Positions 20,075 through 29,978 of a stretch of DNA of 64,000 nucleotides are shown in pieces. Location: positions 28,498 through 92,497 of the forward strand of contig DXAW01000028.1 of NCBI GenBank assembly GCA_019116865.1, in the 5' to 3' direction. Under the pieces are notes generated by a model, which saw nothing but the letters and a program-made list of their open reading frames with translations, was not told where the DNA came from and ran no database searches. Position numbers and translations under genes: made by a program. The stretch is from Candidatus Coprenecus stercoravium (GTDB lineage Bacteria; Bacteroidota; Bacteroidia; Bacteroidales; UBA932). How positions within the stretch are numbered: the first letter of the stretch is position 1; each line of letters starts with the position of its first letter.

Positions 20075-21451
20075 TTATTCTTCTTTCTTCACCACGTTCG
20101 GCAGCTCCAGACCGTATTTCTTCCTGCGGTCCTCGGCTTTGAGGAGGAAACTCAGGATAAATGCCAGAACACCGAAAGATGAGAATATTATCATAGGCGC
20201 AAGATATCCTCCTGTCGACTGGAGCACCTTGCCTATCAGCAGAGGCACAAGGCAGAGACCGATGTTCTGCACCCAGAAGATAAGGCAGTATGCGCTGCCG
20301 AGTATCTTCTCGTCGATAATCTTGGGCACCGAGGGCCACAGTGCGGCCGGCACGAGGGAGAAGCTGACACCGAGTACGGCAATCAGAGTAACTGCCAGCC
20401 ACTTATGAGGATATACAGGCAGGATGAATGCAAATGAAAGATGGCATACTATCATGATGATGGCTCCAAGCATCAGCATCGTGGCGCCCTTGCCCTTGCG
20501 ATCCAGGAAGATACCGAGCAGAGGCGTGAGGCACATGGCCAGAATGGGGAAGAAACTGAAGAGCTGGGAAGCCGTGGCATTGTCAACTCCGAGGGTCACC
20601 TCCAGATAGTTCGGTGCATATCTCTGGAAGGGGAATATGGCTGAATAATAAAGTACGCAGAGCAGGGCTACCAGCCAGAACATTTTGCTTGAGAATATCT
20701 TACCGAGATCCCTGAGATGGAACTCGTCCTCAGGGGATTTCTCCTCAGTGGCCATGCCGGCCGCCACGAGCTGCCTGTCGAACTTGGTATCCATCACCGA
20801 GAATACTATGTAGTTGATGAGTCCTATCAGAAGCAGCACCGTACAGAAACCGACGGGAGCCACCACAGAATGGTCGAACTTATTGGAGATGATAGGAGCC
20901 AGCCACATGACGGCGAACACACCGAGACGGGCGATAGCCATCTCAAGACCCATTGCCAGAGCCATTTCCTTGCCTTTAAACCACTTGGCAATGGACTTGG
21001 ACACTGTGGTACCGGCCATCTCGCAGCCGCAGCCGAAGACCATGAAACCGAGGGAAGCCATCTTGGCGCTGCCGGGCATTGCAGTCCACCAGCTGTCCAG
21101 CCAGGCGCACATGCCGGTGGTCTGGAACCATTCGCTTATACCTACGAACTTAATGCTTGCTCCGATTACCATAAGTGAGGCGGAGAGCACTCCGGTGAAA
21201 CGGATGCCCATCTTGTCCAGGATAATACCGGCCAGAATCAGGAAGCCGCACACATTGAGGATATACTCCGATGCCGCATAAGTTCCGAACGCTCCGCTGT
21301 CCCAGCCTCTGGCCGACTCCACCAGCGACTTCAGGGGAGACATCACGTCCACGAACATATATGCGAAAAACATCATCAGCGCGATGAGAATCAACGCGGC
21401 CCAACGCGCCACTACGCTGTCGTTGAGCATCTTTGCTACTTTTTGTTGCAT
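20075..21451 (-). CDS. MFS transporter (tandem paralogue)
   Basis: SIAKWFKGKEMALAMGLEMAIARLG; PAALWPSVPKIIDEKILGSAYCLIFWVQNIGL parallels PAAMWPSVPKIIAENKLGTAFSLVYWVQNIGL next door. Confidence 0.9.
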   Translation of the reverse strand: MQQKVAKMLNDSVVARWAALILIALMMFFAYMFVDVMSPLKSLVESARGWDSGAFGTYAASEYILNVCGFLILAGIILDKMGIRFTGVLSASLMVIGASIKFVGISEWFQTTGMCAWLDSWWTAMPGSAKMASLGFMVFGCGCEMAGTTVSKSIAKWFKGKEMALAMGLEMAIARLGVFAVMWLAPIISNKFDHSVVAPVGFCTVLLLIGLINYIVFSVMDTKFDRQLVAAGMATEEKSPEDEFHLRDLGKIFSSKMFWLVALLCVLYYSAIFPFQRYAPNYLEVTLGVDNATASQLFSFFPILAMCLTPLLGIFLDRKGKGATMLMLGAIIMIVCHLSFAFILPVYPHKWLAVTLIAVLGVSFSLVPAALWPSVPKIIDEKILGSAYCLIFWVQNIGLCLVPLLIGKVLQSTGGYLAPMIIFSSFGVLAFILSFLLKAEDRRKKYGLELPNVVKKEE

Positions 21452-21558
21452 TTGATTTCAGGTATTAGGATTAATCAGGATTCAAAAGTACCGTTTTTTG
21501 GCTGAAATGGCAAAAAATAATGCTATCTTAGCAGTCCGAATTTTAATTAATCCTTATT

Positions 21559-22050
21559 ATGTCATTGAACAAAGTCCTACTTATAGGAAATGCGGGAAGA
21601 GATCCCGAGGTTAGACATCTGGAAAGCGGGGCGATGACCGCCACTTTTTCCCTGGCCACCACCGAGCGTTACAGGGACCGCAGCACCGGAGAACCGAGAG
21701 AGCAGACAGAGTGGCACAACATCGTATGCTGGAGAAATCTGGCTGAGATAGCGGAGAAATACGTCAGGAAAGGCACACAGCTTTTCATCGAGGGACGCAT
21801 ACGGACCCGCTCCTACAACGACAAGGACGGCAACACAAAATATGTCACCGAGATCGTGGCGGACAACTTCCAGCTTCTCGGACGCAAGTCGGACAACCCC
21901 GCCACCCCGGTGCAGTCAGGAAGACCCGCCCAGGCTCCATCCTATCAGCAGAGCTATAACACGCCTCAGTATTCAGCTCCGGCACAGCCTGCCCAAACAG
22001 CTCCCGCCGATGTCCAGAACGATGAGATAGGAGACGACCTTCCGTTTTAA
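21559..22050 (+). CDS. ssb: Single-stranded DNA-binding protein
   Basis: MSLNKVLLIGNAGRDPEVRHLESG; TEWHNIVCWRNLAEIAEKYVRKGTQLFIEGRIRTRSY; acidic tip EIGDDLPF. Confidence 0.97.
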   Translation: MSLNKVLLIGNAGRDPEVRHLESGAMTATFSLATTERYRDRSTGEPREQTEWHNIVCWRNLAEIAEKYVRKGTQLFIEGRIRTRSYNDKDGNTKYVTEIVADNFQLLGRKSDNPATPVQSGRPAQAPSYQQSYNTPQYSAPAQPAQTAPADVQNDEIGDDLPF

Positions 22051-22073
22051 TTTTTCCATACGCATTCGCAGAT

Positions 22074-23354
22074 ATGAAAAACAATAAAGCAAAAGTAGAC
22101 GTAGTCCTCGGCCTCCAGTGGGGCGACGAGGGTAAAGGCAAGATTGTAGATGTTCTTGCCGACAGATACAATATCATAGCAAGATTCCAGGGCGGTCCCA
22201 ACGCAGGTCACTCGATACAGTACGGAGACAAGAGCTTCGTGCTCCATTCGGTACCCTCCGGAATATTCAGGGAAGGGACAGACAACATCATAGGCAACGG
22301 AGTGGTTCTGGACCCCATTATTTTCCAGAAAGAATGCACGGACCTTGAGAAGACCGGAGTCCCTGTGAGGAACCGCATACGCATATCCAAGAAAGCCCAT
22401 CTGATCACTCCCACCCACAGGATTATAGACGCTGCGTCGGAAGCTGCCAAAGGCAAGTCCAAGATCGGCTCCACACTCAAGGGCATAGGACCGGCCTACA
22501 TGGACAAGACAGGCCGCAACGGCTTGAGAGTAGGCGACATCCTGGCTCCCGACTTCCAGACCAGATTTGACAATCTTAAAAAGAAGCACATCGCTTTTCT
22601 CAAACAGTTTGACTACACCTACGATCCCGACATGGACGTGGAGAAATGGATGTCGGCCGTCGAATATCTGAAGACATTCGACCTGGTGGACGGAGAATAC
22701 TATATCAACTCCAGACTTGACGCCGGAGCCAGCGTACTGGCCGAAGGTGCCCAGGGTTCTATGCTGGATGTGGATTTCGGCTCCTACCCTTTCGTAACTT
22801 CCTCCACCACCATCTGCTCCGGCGCATGCCTCGGCTTAGGCGTCGCCCCCGGTTCCATAGGCAGCGTATACGGCATCTTCAAGGCCTACTGCACCCGAGT
22901 CGGCAGCGGTCCATTCCCCACCGAGCTGTTTGACGCCACCGGCGAGGAGCTGCGCACCAAGGGGCATGAGTTCGGCGCCACCACCGGACGCTCCCGTCGT
23001 ACGGGATGGCTGGACATGGTAGCTCTCAAGTACGCCGTGATGCTCAACGGTGTGACTGAGCTGATCATGATGAAAGCCGACGTCATGGACACATTCGACA
23101 CGATAAAAATAGCCACCGGCTACATCGTGGACGGACAGAGGCAGGACAGCGTACCCTATGACACTTATGCGGAGATAACCCCTGTATACAAGGAGTTCAA
23201 GGGATGGAAAGCCGACCTTTCAAAGATAAGGGACGAGAAAGACCTGCCTGCTGAATTCAAAGAATACATATCATTTATAGAACAAGAGACCGGCGTTCCT
23301 GTTACCGTCATCTCGCTCGGCCCGGACCGCGCAGAGACTATTTTCAGGAAATAA
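22074..23354 (+). CDS. purA: Adenylosuccinate synthetase
   Basis: VVLGLQWGDEGKGKIVDVLADRYNIIARFQGGPNAGH; GSGPFPTEL; TGRSRRTGWLD. Confidence 0.97.
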   Translation: MKNNKAKVDVVLGLQWGDEGKGKIVDVLADRYNIIARFQGGPNAGHSIQYGDKSFVLHSVPSGIFREGTDNIIGNGVVLDPIIFQKECTDLEKTGVPVRNRIRISKKAHLITPTHRIIDAASEAAKGKSKIGSTLKGIGPAYMDKTGRNGLRVGDILAPDFQTRFDNLKKKHIAFLKQFDYTYDPDMDVEKWMSAVEYLKTFDLVDGEYYINSRLDAGASVLAEGAQGSMLDVDFGSYPFVTSSTTICSGACLGLGVAPGSIGSVYGIFKAYCTRVGSGPFPTELFDATGEELRTKGHEFGATTGRSRRTGWLDMVALKYAVMLNGVTELIMMKADVMDTFDTIKIATGYIVDGQRQDSVPYDTYAEITPVYKEFKGWKADLSKIRDEKDLPAEFKEYISFIEQETGVPVTVISLGPDRAETIFRK

Positions 23355-23358
23355 ACGC

Positions 23359-25218
23359 ATGTCACTTCTAGAACAAGTCAACAGCCCCGAGGATATTCGG
23401 GGCTTCTCTGTCAAACAGCTGGAGACACTGTGCGGCGAGATACGCCGGTACATGATAGACTGCTGTGCCAAAAACCCGGGGCATCTGGGCGCAAGTCTCG
23501 GCGCAGTGGAGCTGGCCGTAGCCCTGCACTATGTCTACAACACCCCAGTGGACAAAATCGTCTGGGACGTAGGTCACCAGGCATACGCCCATAAAATAAT
23601 CACCGGACGCAGGGAGGCCTTCAAGACCAACCGTACATACAAAGGCATCAGCGGCTTTCCCAAGATGTCCGAAAGCATATTCGACACATTCGGCGTCGGA
23701 CATTCCTCGACATCCGTATCCGCCGCCCTGGGCATGGCCGTTGCGTCAAAACTATCCGGCATCGATGAGAAAATCGTAGCCGTAATCGGAGACGGCGCCC
23801 TGACCGGAGGCATGGCCTTCGAGGGCCTTAACAACGCCGGCTCGATGAAGACAGACATTCTCGTCATTCTCAACGACAACCACATCTCCATAGACGAGGG
23901 CATGGGAGCCATGCACAACTACCTGCTCAAAATCTCCACTTCCGAGACATACAACAGGATAAAGAACCACGTCTGGGACATCATCGGCTCAGCCCGCCTG
24001 CGCAGGGGAGTACAGAAATTCATGTTCAGCACGAAAATGGCGGTACTCAAGAGCGGATCGCTGTTCGAGTCCATGGGATTCCGCTATTTCGGAGCCATAG
24101 ACGGCAACGACATAGGCCAGCTCACCACCACCCTTGCGTCTCTTAGGAACATCAAAGGGCCCAAGCTGCTGCACGTCATCACCAAGAAGGGCAAAGGATA
24201 CAAACCGGCCGAGGAGAATCAGACAGTGTGGCACGCACCGGGAACATTCGACCCGGTAACAGGAAAGCGCAGCATAAGTGCCGGAACAAGCGCCGCCAAA
24301 TACCAGGACGTTTTCGGCGAGACTCTTCTGGAACTGGCCAGGGCCGACAAGAAAATCGTGGCAGTGACTCCCGCCATGGCGTCCGGATGCGGCATGAACA
24401 TCATGATGAGAGAGATTCCGGAAAGGACTTTCGATGTCGGCATCGCCGAGCAGCACGCCGTAACATTCTCGGCCGGCATGGCCGCTTCCGGCCTGCTACC
24501 GTTCTGCAACATATACTCGTCATTCATGCAGCGCGCCTACGACAGCGTCATACACGACGTAGCCCTGCAGAACCTGAAAGTCGTTTTCTGTCTCGACAGA
24601 GCCGGACTGGTCGGAGAAGACGGAGCCACACACCACGGAGTATTCGACATGGCCGCATTCAGGCCGGTTCCCAATCTTATCATCGCCTCTCCCCTCAATG
24701 AACTGGAGCTGCGCAACATTATGTATACAGCATCCCTCCCGGACATACACGCACCTATTATAATAAGGTATCCGCGCGGAACCGGCGAAGGCGTCGACTG
24801 GAGAGACAAGGAGTTCGTTCCCGTCCCGATAGGAAAAGGACAGCTTCTTCACAACGGCTCCGGTACGGCCGTGCTTACCATAGGTCCCGTCGGCAATATA
24901 GCCGCCGAAGCCGTACGTATTGCAGAAGAGCGCGGCTTCTCCGTCCTGCACTACGACATGAGGTTCCTCAAACCTGTAGACACGGATATTCTGAAAGACG
25001 TGTGTGCGAATGCTAACAGGATCATCACCGTAGAGGACGCCTCTGTAATAGGAGGGCTGCACGACGCCGTATGCTCCTACGTGGCAGAACACGCACCGGG
25101 ACTGCCTGTCATCGGGCTCGGCGTGCCGGACAGATTCGTCGAACAGGGCACTGTAAAGCAGCTGAGACATGAGTGCGGCTTCGACACAGAAGATATTCTT
25201 AACGCAATTATTGAATAA
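23359..25218 (+). CDS. dxs: 1-deoxy-D-xylulose-5-phosphate synthase
   Basis: NPGHLGASLGAVELAVALHYVY, WDVGHQAYAHKI, GDGALTGGMAFEGLNNAG, DVGIAEQHAVTFSAGMA, DRAGLVGEDGATHHG. Confidence 0.96.
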   Translation: MSLLEQVNSPEDIRGFSVKQLETLCGEIRRYMIDCCAKNPGHLGASLGAVELAVALHYVYNTPVDKIVWDVGHQAYAHKIITGRREAFKTNRTYKGISGFPKMSESIFDTFGVGHSSTSVSAALGMAVASKLSGIDEKIVAVIGDGALTGGMAFEGLNNAGSMKTDILVILNDNHISIDEGMGAMHNYLLKISTSETYNRIKNHVWDIIGSARLRRGVQKFMFSTKMAVLKSGSLFESMGFRYFGAIDGNDIGQLTTTLASLRNIKGPKLLHVITKKGKGYKPAEENQTVWHAPGTFDPVTGKRSISAGTSAAKYQDVFGETLLELARADKKIVAVTPAMASGCGMNIMMREIPERTFDVGIAEQHAVTFSAGMAASGLLPFCNIYSSFMQRAYDSVIHDVALQNLKVVFCLDRAGLVGEDGATHHGVFDMAAFRPVPNLIIASPLNELELRNIMYTASLPDIHAPIIIRYPRGTGEGVDWRDKEFVPVPIGKGQLLHNGSGTAVLTIGPVGNIAAEAVRIAEERGFSVLHYDMRFLKPVDTDILKDVCANANRIITVEDASVIGGLHDAVCSYVAEHAPGLPVIGLGVPDRFVEQGTVKQLRHECGFDTEDILNAIIE

Positions 25219-25232
25219 TTTTCTAAATTCTT

Positions 25233-25262
25233 TTGTATTTTTTAAGAAAAGATATATCTTTG
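25233..25262 (+). promoter_or_regulatory. Bacteroidetes-type promoter for the tRNA-Thr/Tyr/Gly/Thr-tuf block
   Basis: TTG (25233-25235, within TTTTG) - 19 nt - TATCTTTG (25255-25262), matching TTTG-N19-21-TAnnTTTG. Confidence 0.7.
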
Positions 25263-25282
25263 CAGTCCCAAAAATAAGCGTT

Positions 25283-25356
25283 GCCGATATAGCTCAGTTG
25301 GCCAGAGCAGCTGATTTGTAATCAGCGGGTCGTGGGTTCGAATCCCTCTATCGGCT
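25283..25356 (+). tRNA. tRNA-Thr (TGT)
   Basis: GCCGATA...TATCGGC acceptor, CTGAT-TTTGTAA-loop region with anticodon TGT, GTTCGAATC T-loop. Confidence 0.96.
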
Positions 25357-25389
25357 CAAGTCCTTTGAAATAAGTATTTTACAAAATAC

Positions 25390-25472
25390 GGGGAGATACC
25401 AAAGTGGCCAACTGGGGCAGACTGTAAATCTGCTGGCGCACGCCTTCGGAGGTTCGAATCCTTCTCTCCCCA
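25390..25472 (+). tRNA. tRNA-Tyr (GTA)
   Basis: GGGGAGA/TCTCCCC acceptor, GCAGA-CTGTAAA-TCTGC anticodon arm, long variable arm (class II), 83 nt. Confidence 0.96.
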
Positions 25473-25521
25473 CACATATACGAAGAGGCATCCGCAGAAG
25501 ATGCCCTGAATGAACGAGAGG

Positions 25522-25640
25522 TTTTTCGTTTTGAAGGGGGAGATTCAAGGAACGTGAGGAGAGAGCACCGGAGTTTACTTGTGTAAATGAGGATGCGAGC
25601 GACAAGCGGTGACGCAGAAGATGCCCTTCAAAACGAAAAA
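25522..25640 (+). repeat. Structured repeat element copy A, terminal arms tttttcgttttgaaggg / cccttcaaaacgaaaaa; ends 1 nt before tRNA-Gly
   Basis: 17-bp perfect terminal inverted repeat (25522-25538 / 25624-25640); core gattcaaggaacgtgagga...accggagtttacttgtgtaaatgaggatgcgagcg shared with copies B and C. Confidence 0.9.
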
Positions 25641-25641
25641 G

Positions 25642-25714
25642 GCGGAAGTAGCTCAGTTGGTAGAGCATCAGCCTTCCAAGCTGAGGGTCGCGGGTTCGAA
25701 CCTCGTCTTCCGCT
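25642..25714 (+). tRNA. tRNA-Gly (TCC)
   Basis: GCGGAAG/CTTCCGC acceptor, CAGC-CTTCCAA-GCTG anticodon arm. Confidence 0.96.
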
Positions 25715-25720
25715 CTTAAA

Positions 25721-25792
25721 GCCAGTGTAGCTCAGGGGTAGAGCGCTTCCTTGGTAAGGAAGAGGTCATGAGTTCAAATCTCATCACCGGCT
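25721..25792 (+). tRNA. tRNA-Thr (GGT)
   Basis: CTTCC-TTGGTAA-GGAAG anticodon arm; acceptor GCCAGTG/CACCGGC with an A4-C69 mismatch. Confidence 0.94.
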
Positions 25793-25827
25793 CAATTTAT
25801 TATATACATTAAATTAAATCTCACATT

Positions 25828-27015
<1,188 letters not shown>

Positions 27016-27042
27016 TTATCCCCTAACAGGGAAATAATAAAT

Positions 27043-27069
27043 AAAGGGGGTCTACTCGGCCCCCTTTTT
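27043..27069 (+). terminator. Intrinsic terminator after tuf
   Basis: aaaGGGGG-tctactcgg-CCCCCttttt. Confidence 0.85.
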
Positions 27070-27125
27070 AAAGTAACCGAGTAGAAAGGGCCACAGACGG
27101 CACAGAATCTGATCGAACCTCTGAC

Positions 27126-27202
27126 TTTTTTAGGGCTTAGGGCCGGCAGATTCAAGGAGCGCGAGGAGCGAGCACCAAAGGAACTGACGTACCTTAGACC
27201 TC
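27126..27202 (+). repeat. Structured repeat element copy B (5' half only)
   Basis: ttttttagggcttagggccggcagattcaaggagcgcgaggagcgagcacc shares left arm and core start with copy C, then diverges. Confidence 0.8.
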
Positions 27203-27324
27203 TTTTAGGGTTATGGGGCGGCAGTTTCAAGGAGTGCGACGAATGAGCACCGGAGCTTACTTCTGTAAGTGAGGATGCGAATGAGGAGCAGCGACGCCGA
27301 AAATGCCGTCCTAGAACCCTAAAA
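27203..27324 (+). repeat. Structured repeat element copy C; ends 1 nt before tRNA-Trp
   Basis: Arms ttttagggttatggggcggca (27203-27223) and tgccgtcctagaaccctaaaa (27304-27324) pair over 21 positions with 1 mismatch and 2 G-U; core tttcaaggagtgcgac...gagcaccggagcttacttctgtaagtgaggatgcga. Confidence 0.88.
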
Positions 27325-27325
27325 A

Positions 27326-27396
27326 AGGGACATAGTTCAAGGGTAGAATAGCGGTCTCCAAAACCGTTGATGGGCGTTCGAATCGCTCTGTCCCTG
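27326..27396 (+). tRNA. tRNA-Trp (CCA)
   Basis: AGGGACA/TGTCCCT acceptor, GCGGT-CTCCAAA-ACCGT anticodon arm. Confidence 0.95.
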
Positions 27397-27479
27397 CAAG
27401 ATACCGGATTGTTACGGATCCGGCATTTTAACGACGGCTCGAGGCAAGCTTCCGGCTGACAGCCGACAAAACATTAAAA

Positions 27480-27674
27480 ATGAGCAAAGTATCAGTTTAC
27501 GTAAAAGAGTCGTACAAGGAGCTGACTCAAAAGGTCAGCTGGCCGTCATGGAACCAGCTTCAAAGTTCGGCTATTGTCGTGATGGTGGCATCTGTCATCC
27601 TCGCTGCGATAATTTTCCTTATGGACTTCGTGTTCAGACATTTGATGACCACGATCTATAATTTATTGTATTAG
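27480..27674 (+). CDS. secE: Preprotein translocase subunit SecE
   Basis: VKESYKELTQKVSWPSWNQLQSSAIVVMVASVILAAIIFLMD; between tRNA-Trp and nusG. Confidence 0.96.
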   Translation: MSKVSVYVKESYKELTQKVSWPSWNQLQSSAIVVMVASVILAAIIFLMDFVFRHLMTTIYNLLY

Positions 27675-27679
27675 ACGCA

Positions 27680-28234
27680 ATGGCTGAGCTGGAAAAGAAA
27701 TGGTATGTCATCCGGGTCGCCGGAGGTAAGGAGAAAAAGGCTAAGGAATATATTGAGAGCGAGTTGAAAGCACTCGGTCTCGATAATTACGTATCCCAGA
27801 TTCTCATTCCCACCGAAAAGATCTATCAGGTACGCAACGGTAAGAAGGTAAGCAAGGAAAGTATATTCTTCCCCGGCTATATTCTTATTGAGGCGCACTT
27901 GACCGGCGAGCTGCAGCACATCATCAGAAACATTCCGCACGTATCCGGATTCCTCACGGAAAGACAGGGCAAGGACAAGGAGCCTATCCCTCTCAGACCC
28001 TCCGAGGTCAACCGCATACTGGGAATCGTAGACGAGCAGCTCGAGCAGGATGAGGAAAACATCACTCCGTTTGTCATTGGCGAGGCTGTCAAGATTACCG
28101 ACGGACCTTTCAACGGTTTCGACGGTACTATTGAGGAGATTCTCCAGGACAAGAAGAAGCTCAAAGTGATGGTCAAGATTTTCGGACGTAAGACTCTTTT
28201 GGAACTCAACTTTGTTCAAGTAGTTAAAGAATAA
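27680..28234 (+). CDS. nusG: Transcription termination/antitermination protein NusG
   Basis: [54 protein letters not shown]-like [13 protein letters not shown]. Confidence 0.97.
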   Translation: MAELEKKWYVIRVAGGKEKKAKEYIESELKALGLDNYVSQILIPTEKIYQVRNGKKVSKESIFFPGYILIEAHLTGELQHIIRNIPHVSGFLTERQGKDKEPIPLRPSEVNRILGIVDEQLEQDEENITPFVIGEAVKITDGPFNGFDGTIEEILQDKKKLKVMVKIFGRKTLLELNFVQVVKE

Positions 28235-28248
28235 ATCTAGTAGTAATT

Positions 28249-28695
28249 ATGGCCAAAGAAATTGCCGCATTTATTAAATTGCAGATAAAAGGCGGTGCCG
28301 CGAATCCCTCACCTCCAGTAGGACCGGCTCTCGGTTCGAAGGGCGTGAACATCATGGATTTCTGCAAACAATTCAATGCCCGTACTCAGGACAAAGCCGG
28401 AAAAGTGCTGCCTGTGATTATTACAGTCTACAGCGATAAATCCTTTACATTTGTTGTAAAGCAGCCCCCTGTAGCCGTACAGATCAAAGAGGCCGCAAAA
28501 CTGTCCAAAGGCTCTGCCGAGCCCAACCGCAGCAAGGTCGGCTCGCTTACCTGGGAGCAGGTAAAGGCTATCGCTCAGGACAAGATGCCTGACATGAATG
28601 CATTCACACTCAAGTCTGCAATGAAAATGGTAGCTGGTACTGCCAGAAGCATGGGTGTTACTGTAACGGGAACATTTCCTGAAGATATAAAATAA
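28249..28695 (+). CDS. rplK: 50S ribosomal protein L11
   Basis: [37 protein letters not shown]. Confidence 0.98.
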   Translation: MAKEIAAFIKLQIKGGAANPSPPVGPALGSKGVNIMDFCKQFNARTQDKAGKVLPVIITVYSDKSFTFVVKQPPVAVQIKEAAKLSKGSAEPNRSKVGSLTWEQVKAIAQDKMPDMNAFTLKSAMKMVAGTARSMGVTVTGTFPEDIK

Positions 28696-28704
28696 TCACG
28701 CGCT

Positions 28705-29406
28705 ATGAGTAAATTGACTAAAAACCAGAAGACAGCTGTCGAGAAGGTTGATTTCGGGAAACAGTACAGACTCTTGGAGGCCTGCAAGCTGGTCAAGGAG
28801 ACCAACTATGCCAAATTTGACGCCTCTGTGGACATGGCTGTACGTCTCGGAGTCGATCCCCGTAAGGCTAACCAGATGGTACGTGGCGTCGTGACCCTTC
28901 CTCACGGAACAGGAAAAGTGACCCGCGTACTCGTATTGTGCACCCCCGATAAGGAGAATGAAGCCCGTGAGGCTGGTGCCGACTATGTAGGTTTGGATGA
29001 ATTCGTTGAGAAAATCAAAGGAGGCTGGACCGATGTGGATGTTGTCATCTGTACTCCCTCTGTCATGGGTAAGGTAGGTGCCCTCGGCCGTATCCTCGGT
29101 CCGCGCGGCCTGATGCCTAACCCCAAGACAGGTACTGTGACAATGGAAATCGGAAAGGCTGTAAAAGAAGTGAAAGCCGGTAAAATCGACTTCAAGGTGG
29201 ACAAGACCGGTATCGTTCACGCAGCTATCGGCAAGGTTTCATTCGAAGCCGAGCAGCTCGCCGAGAACGCACAGGAGCTTCTCAACACAATCGCCAAACT
29301 GAAACCTCAGTCCCTGAAAGGAACTTACGTGAAGAGTGTTTTCATCTCTTCTACTATGAGCCCCGGTATTTGCATAGATTCCAAAACTTTCAGTGCTGCT
29401 GAATAA
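28705..29406 (+). CDS. rplA: 50S ribosomal protein L1
   Basis: [36 protein letters not shown]. Confidence 0.98.
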   Translation: MSKLTKNQKTAVEKVDFGKQYRLLEACKLVKETNYAKFDASVDMAVRLGVDPRKANQMVRGVVTLPHGTGKVTRVLVLCTPDKENEAREAGADYVGLDEFVEKIKGGWTDVDVVICTPSVMGKVGALGRILGPRGLMPNPKTGTVTMEIGKAVKEVKAGKIDFKVDKTGIVHAAIGKVSFEAEQLAENAQELLNTIAKLKPQSLKGTYVKSVFISSTMSPGICIDSKTFSAAE

Positions 29407-29421
29407 TTAATTTAGAGTATC

Positions 29422-29946
29422 ATGAGAAAAGAGGAAAAAGCACAGATTATAGATCAGGTTGCGGCTCAGTTGTCTGAGACTCCCAACTTCTATGTAACCG
29501 ACATATCGGGCCTCAATGCGGAAAATACAACAGCTCTCCGCAGGGCTTGCTTCGAGAAGGAAGTAAAATTGATGGTCGTTAAGAACACTCTGTTCATCAA
29601 GGCTCTTGAGAAGATTGAGGGACAGGCTGTAGAGGCCATCAAGCCCATCATGGAAGGCTCATCCGCTATAATGTTCACTACTACCCCCAACACCCCCGCC
29701 AAACTCATCAAGGAATACGGAGAAAAGATGGGCAAGCCGGTGCTGAAGGGTGCGTATGTTCAGGATTGCGCATATATCGGCGCCGAGAATCTTGAGGTTC
29801 TCGTCAACATCAAGTCCCGTGAGGAACTCATCGGTGAAATCATCGGTCTGCTGCAGTCTCCTGCACGCAACGTTATCTCCGCTCTGCAGGCTTCTGCCGG
29901 CGGAAAAGTCGCAGGACTTGTCAAGACCTTATCGGAAAAAGAATAA
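29422..29946 (+). CDS. rplJ: 50S ribosomal protein L10
   Basis: Position between L1 and L7/L12; L10-family sequence (ALRRACFEKEVKLMVVKNTLFIKAL; LLQSPARNVISALQASAGGKVAGLVKTLSEKE). Confidence 0.97.
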   Translation: MRKEEKAQIIDQVAAQLSETPNFYVTDISGLNAENTTALRRACFEKEVKLMVVKNTLFIKALEKIEGQAVEAIKPIMEGSSAIMFTTTPNTPAKLIKEYGEKMGKPVLKGAYVQDCAYIGAENLEVLVNIKSREELIGEIIGLLQSPARNVISALQASAGGKVAGLVKTLSEKE

Positions 29947-29978
29947 AAATAAAACAAACAATTTAATAATTAGAAATC

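Noticed and set aside
25522-25640. Interpretation of repeat copy A as an intrinsic terminator for tRNA-Tyr
   Set aside because: The arms are 85 bp apart, the T tract lies at the 5' end rather than the 3' end, and the same core recurs before tRNA-Trp; a classical terminator does not fit.
25348-25668. Minus-strand ORF of 106 aa (MLYQLSYFRLF...REGFEPPKACASRFTVCPSWPLWYLP...)
   Set aside because: It is antisense to tRNA-Thr/Tyr, repeat copy A and tRNA-Gly; the GREGFEPPKACASRFTVCPSWPLW string is a translated tRNA-Tyr, a well-known spurious ORF type.
27401-27430. Hairpin ccggat-tgttacgg-atccgg followed by tttt after tRNA-Trp as a terminator
   Set aside because: Only a 6-bp stem and a weak T run before secE; too weak to annotate without expression data.
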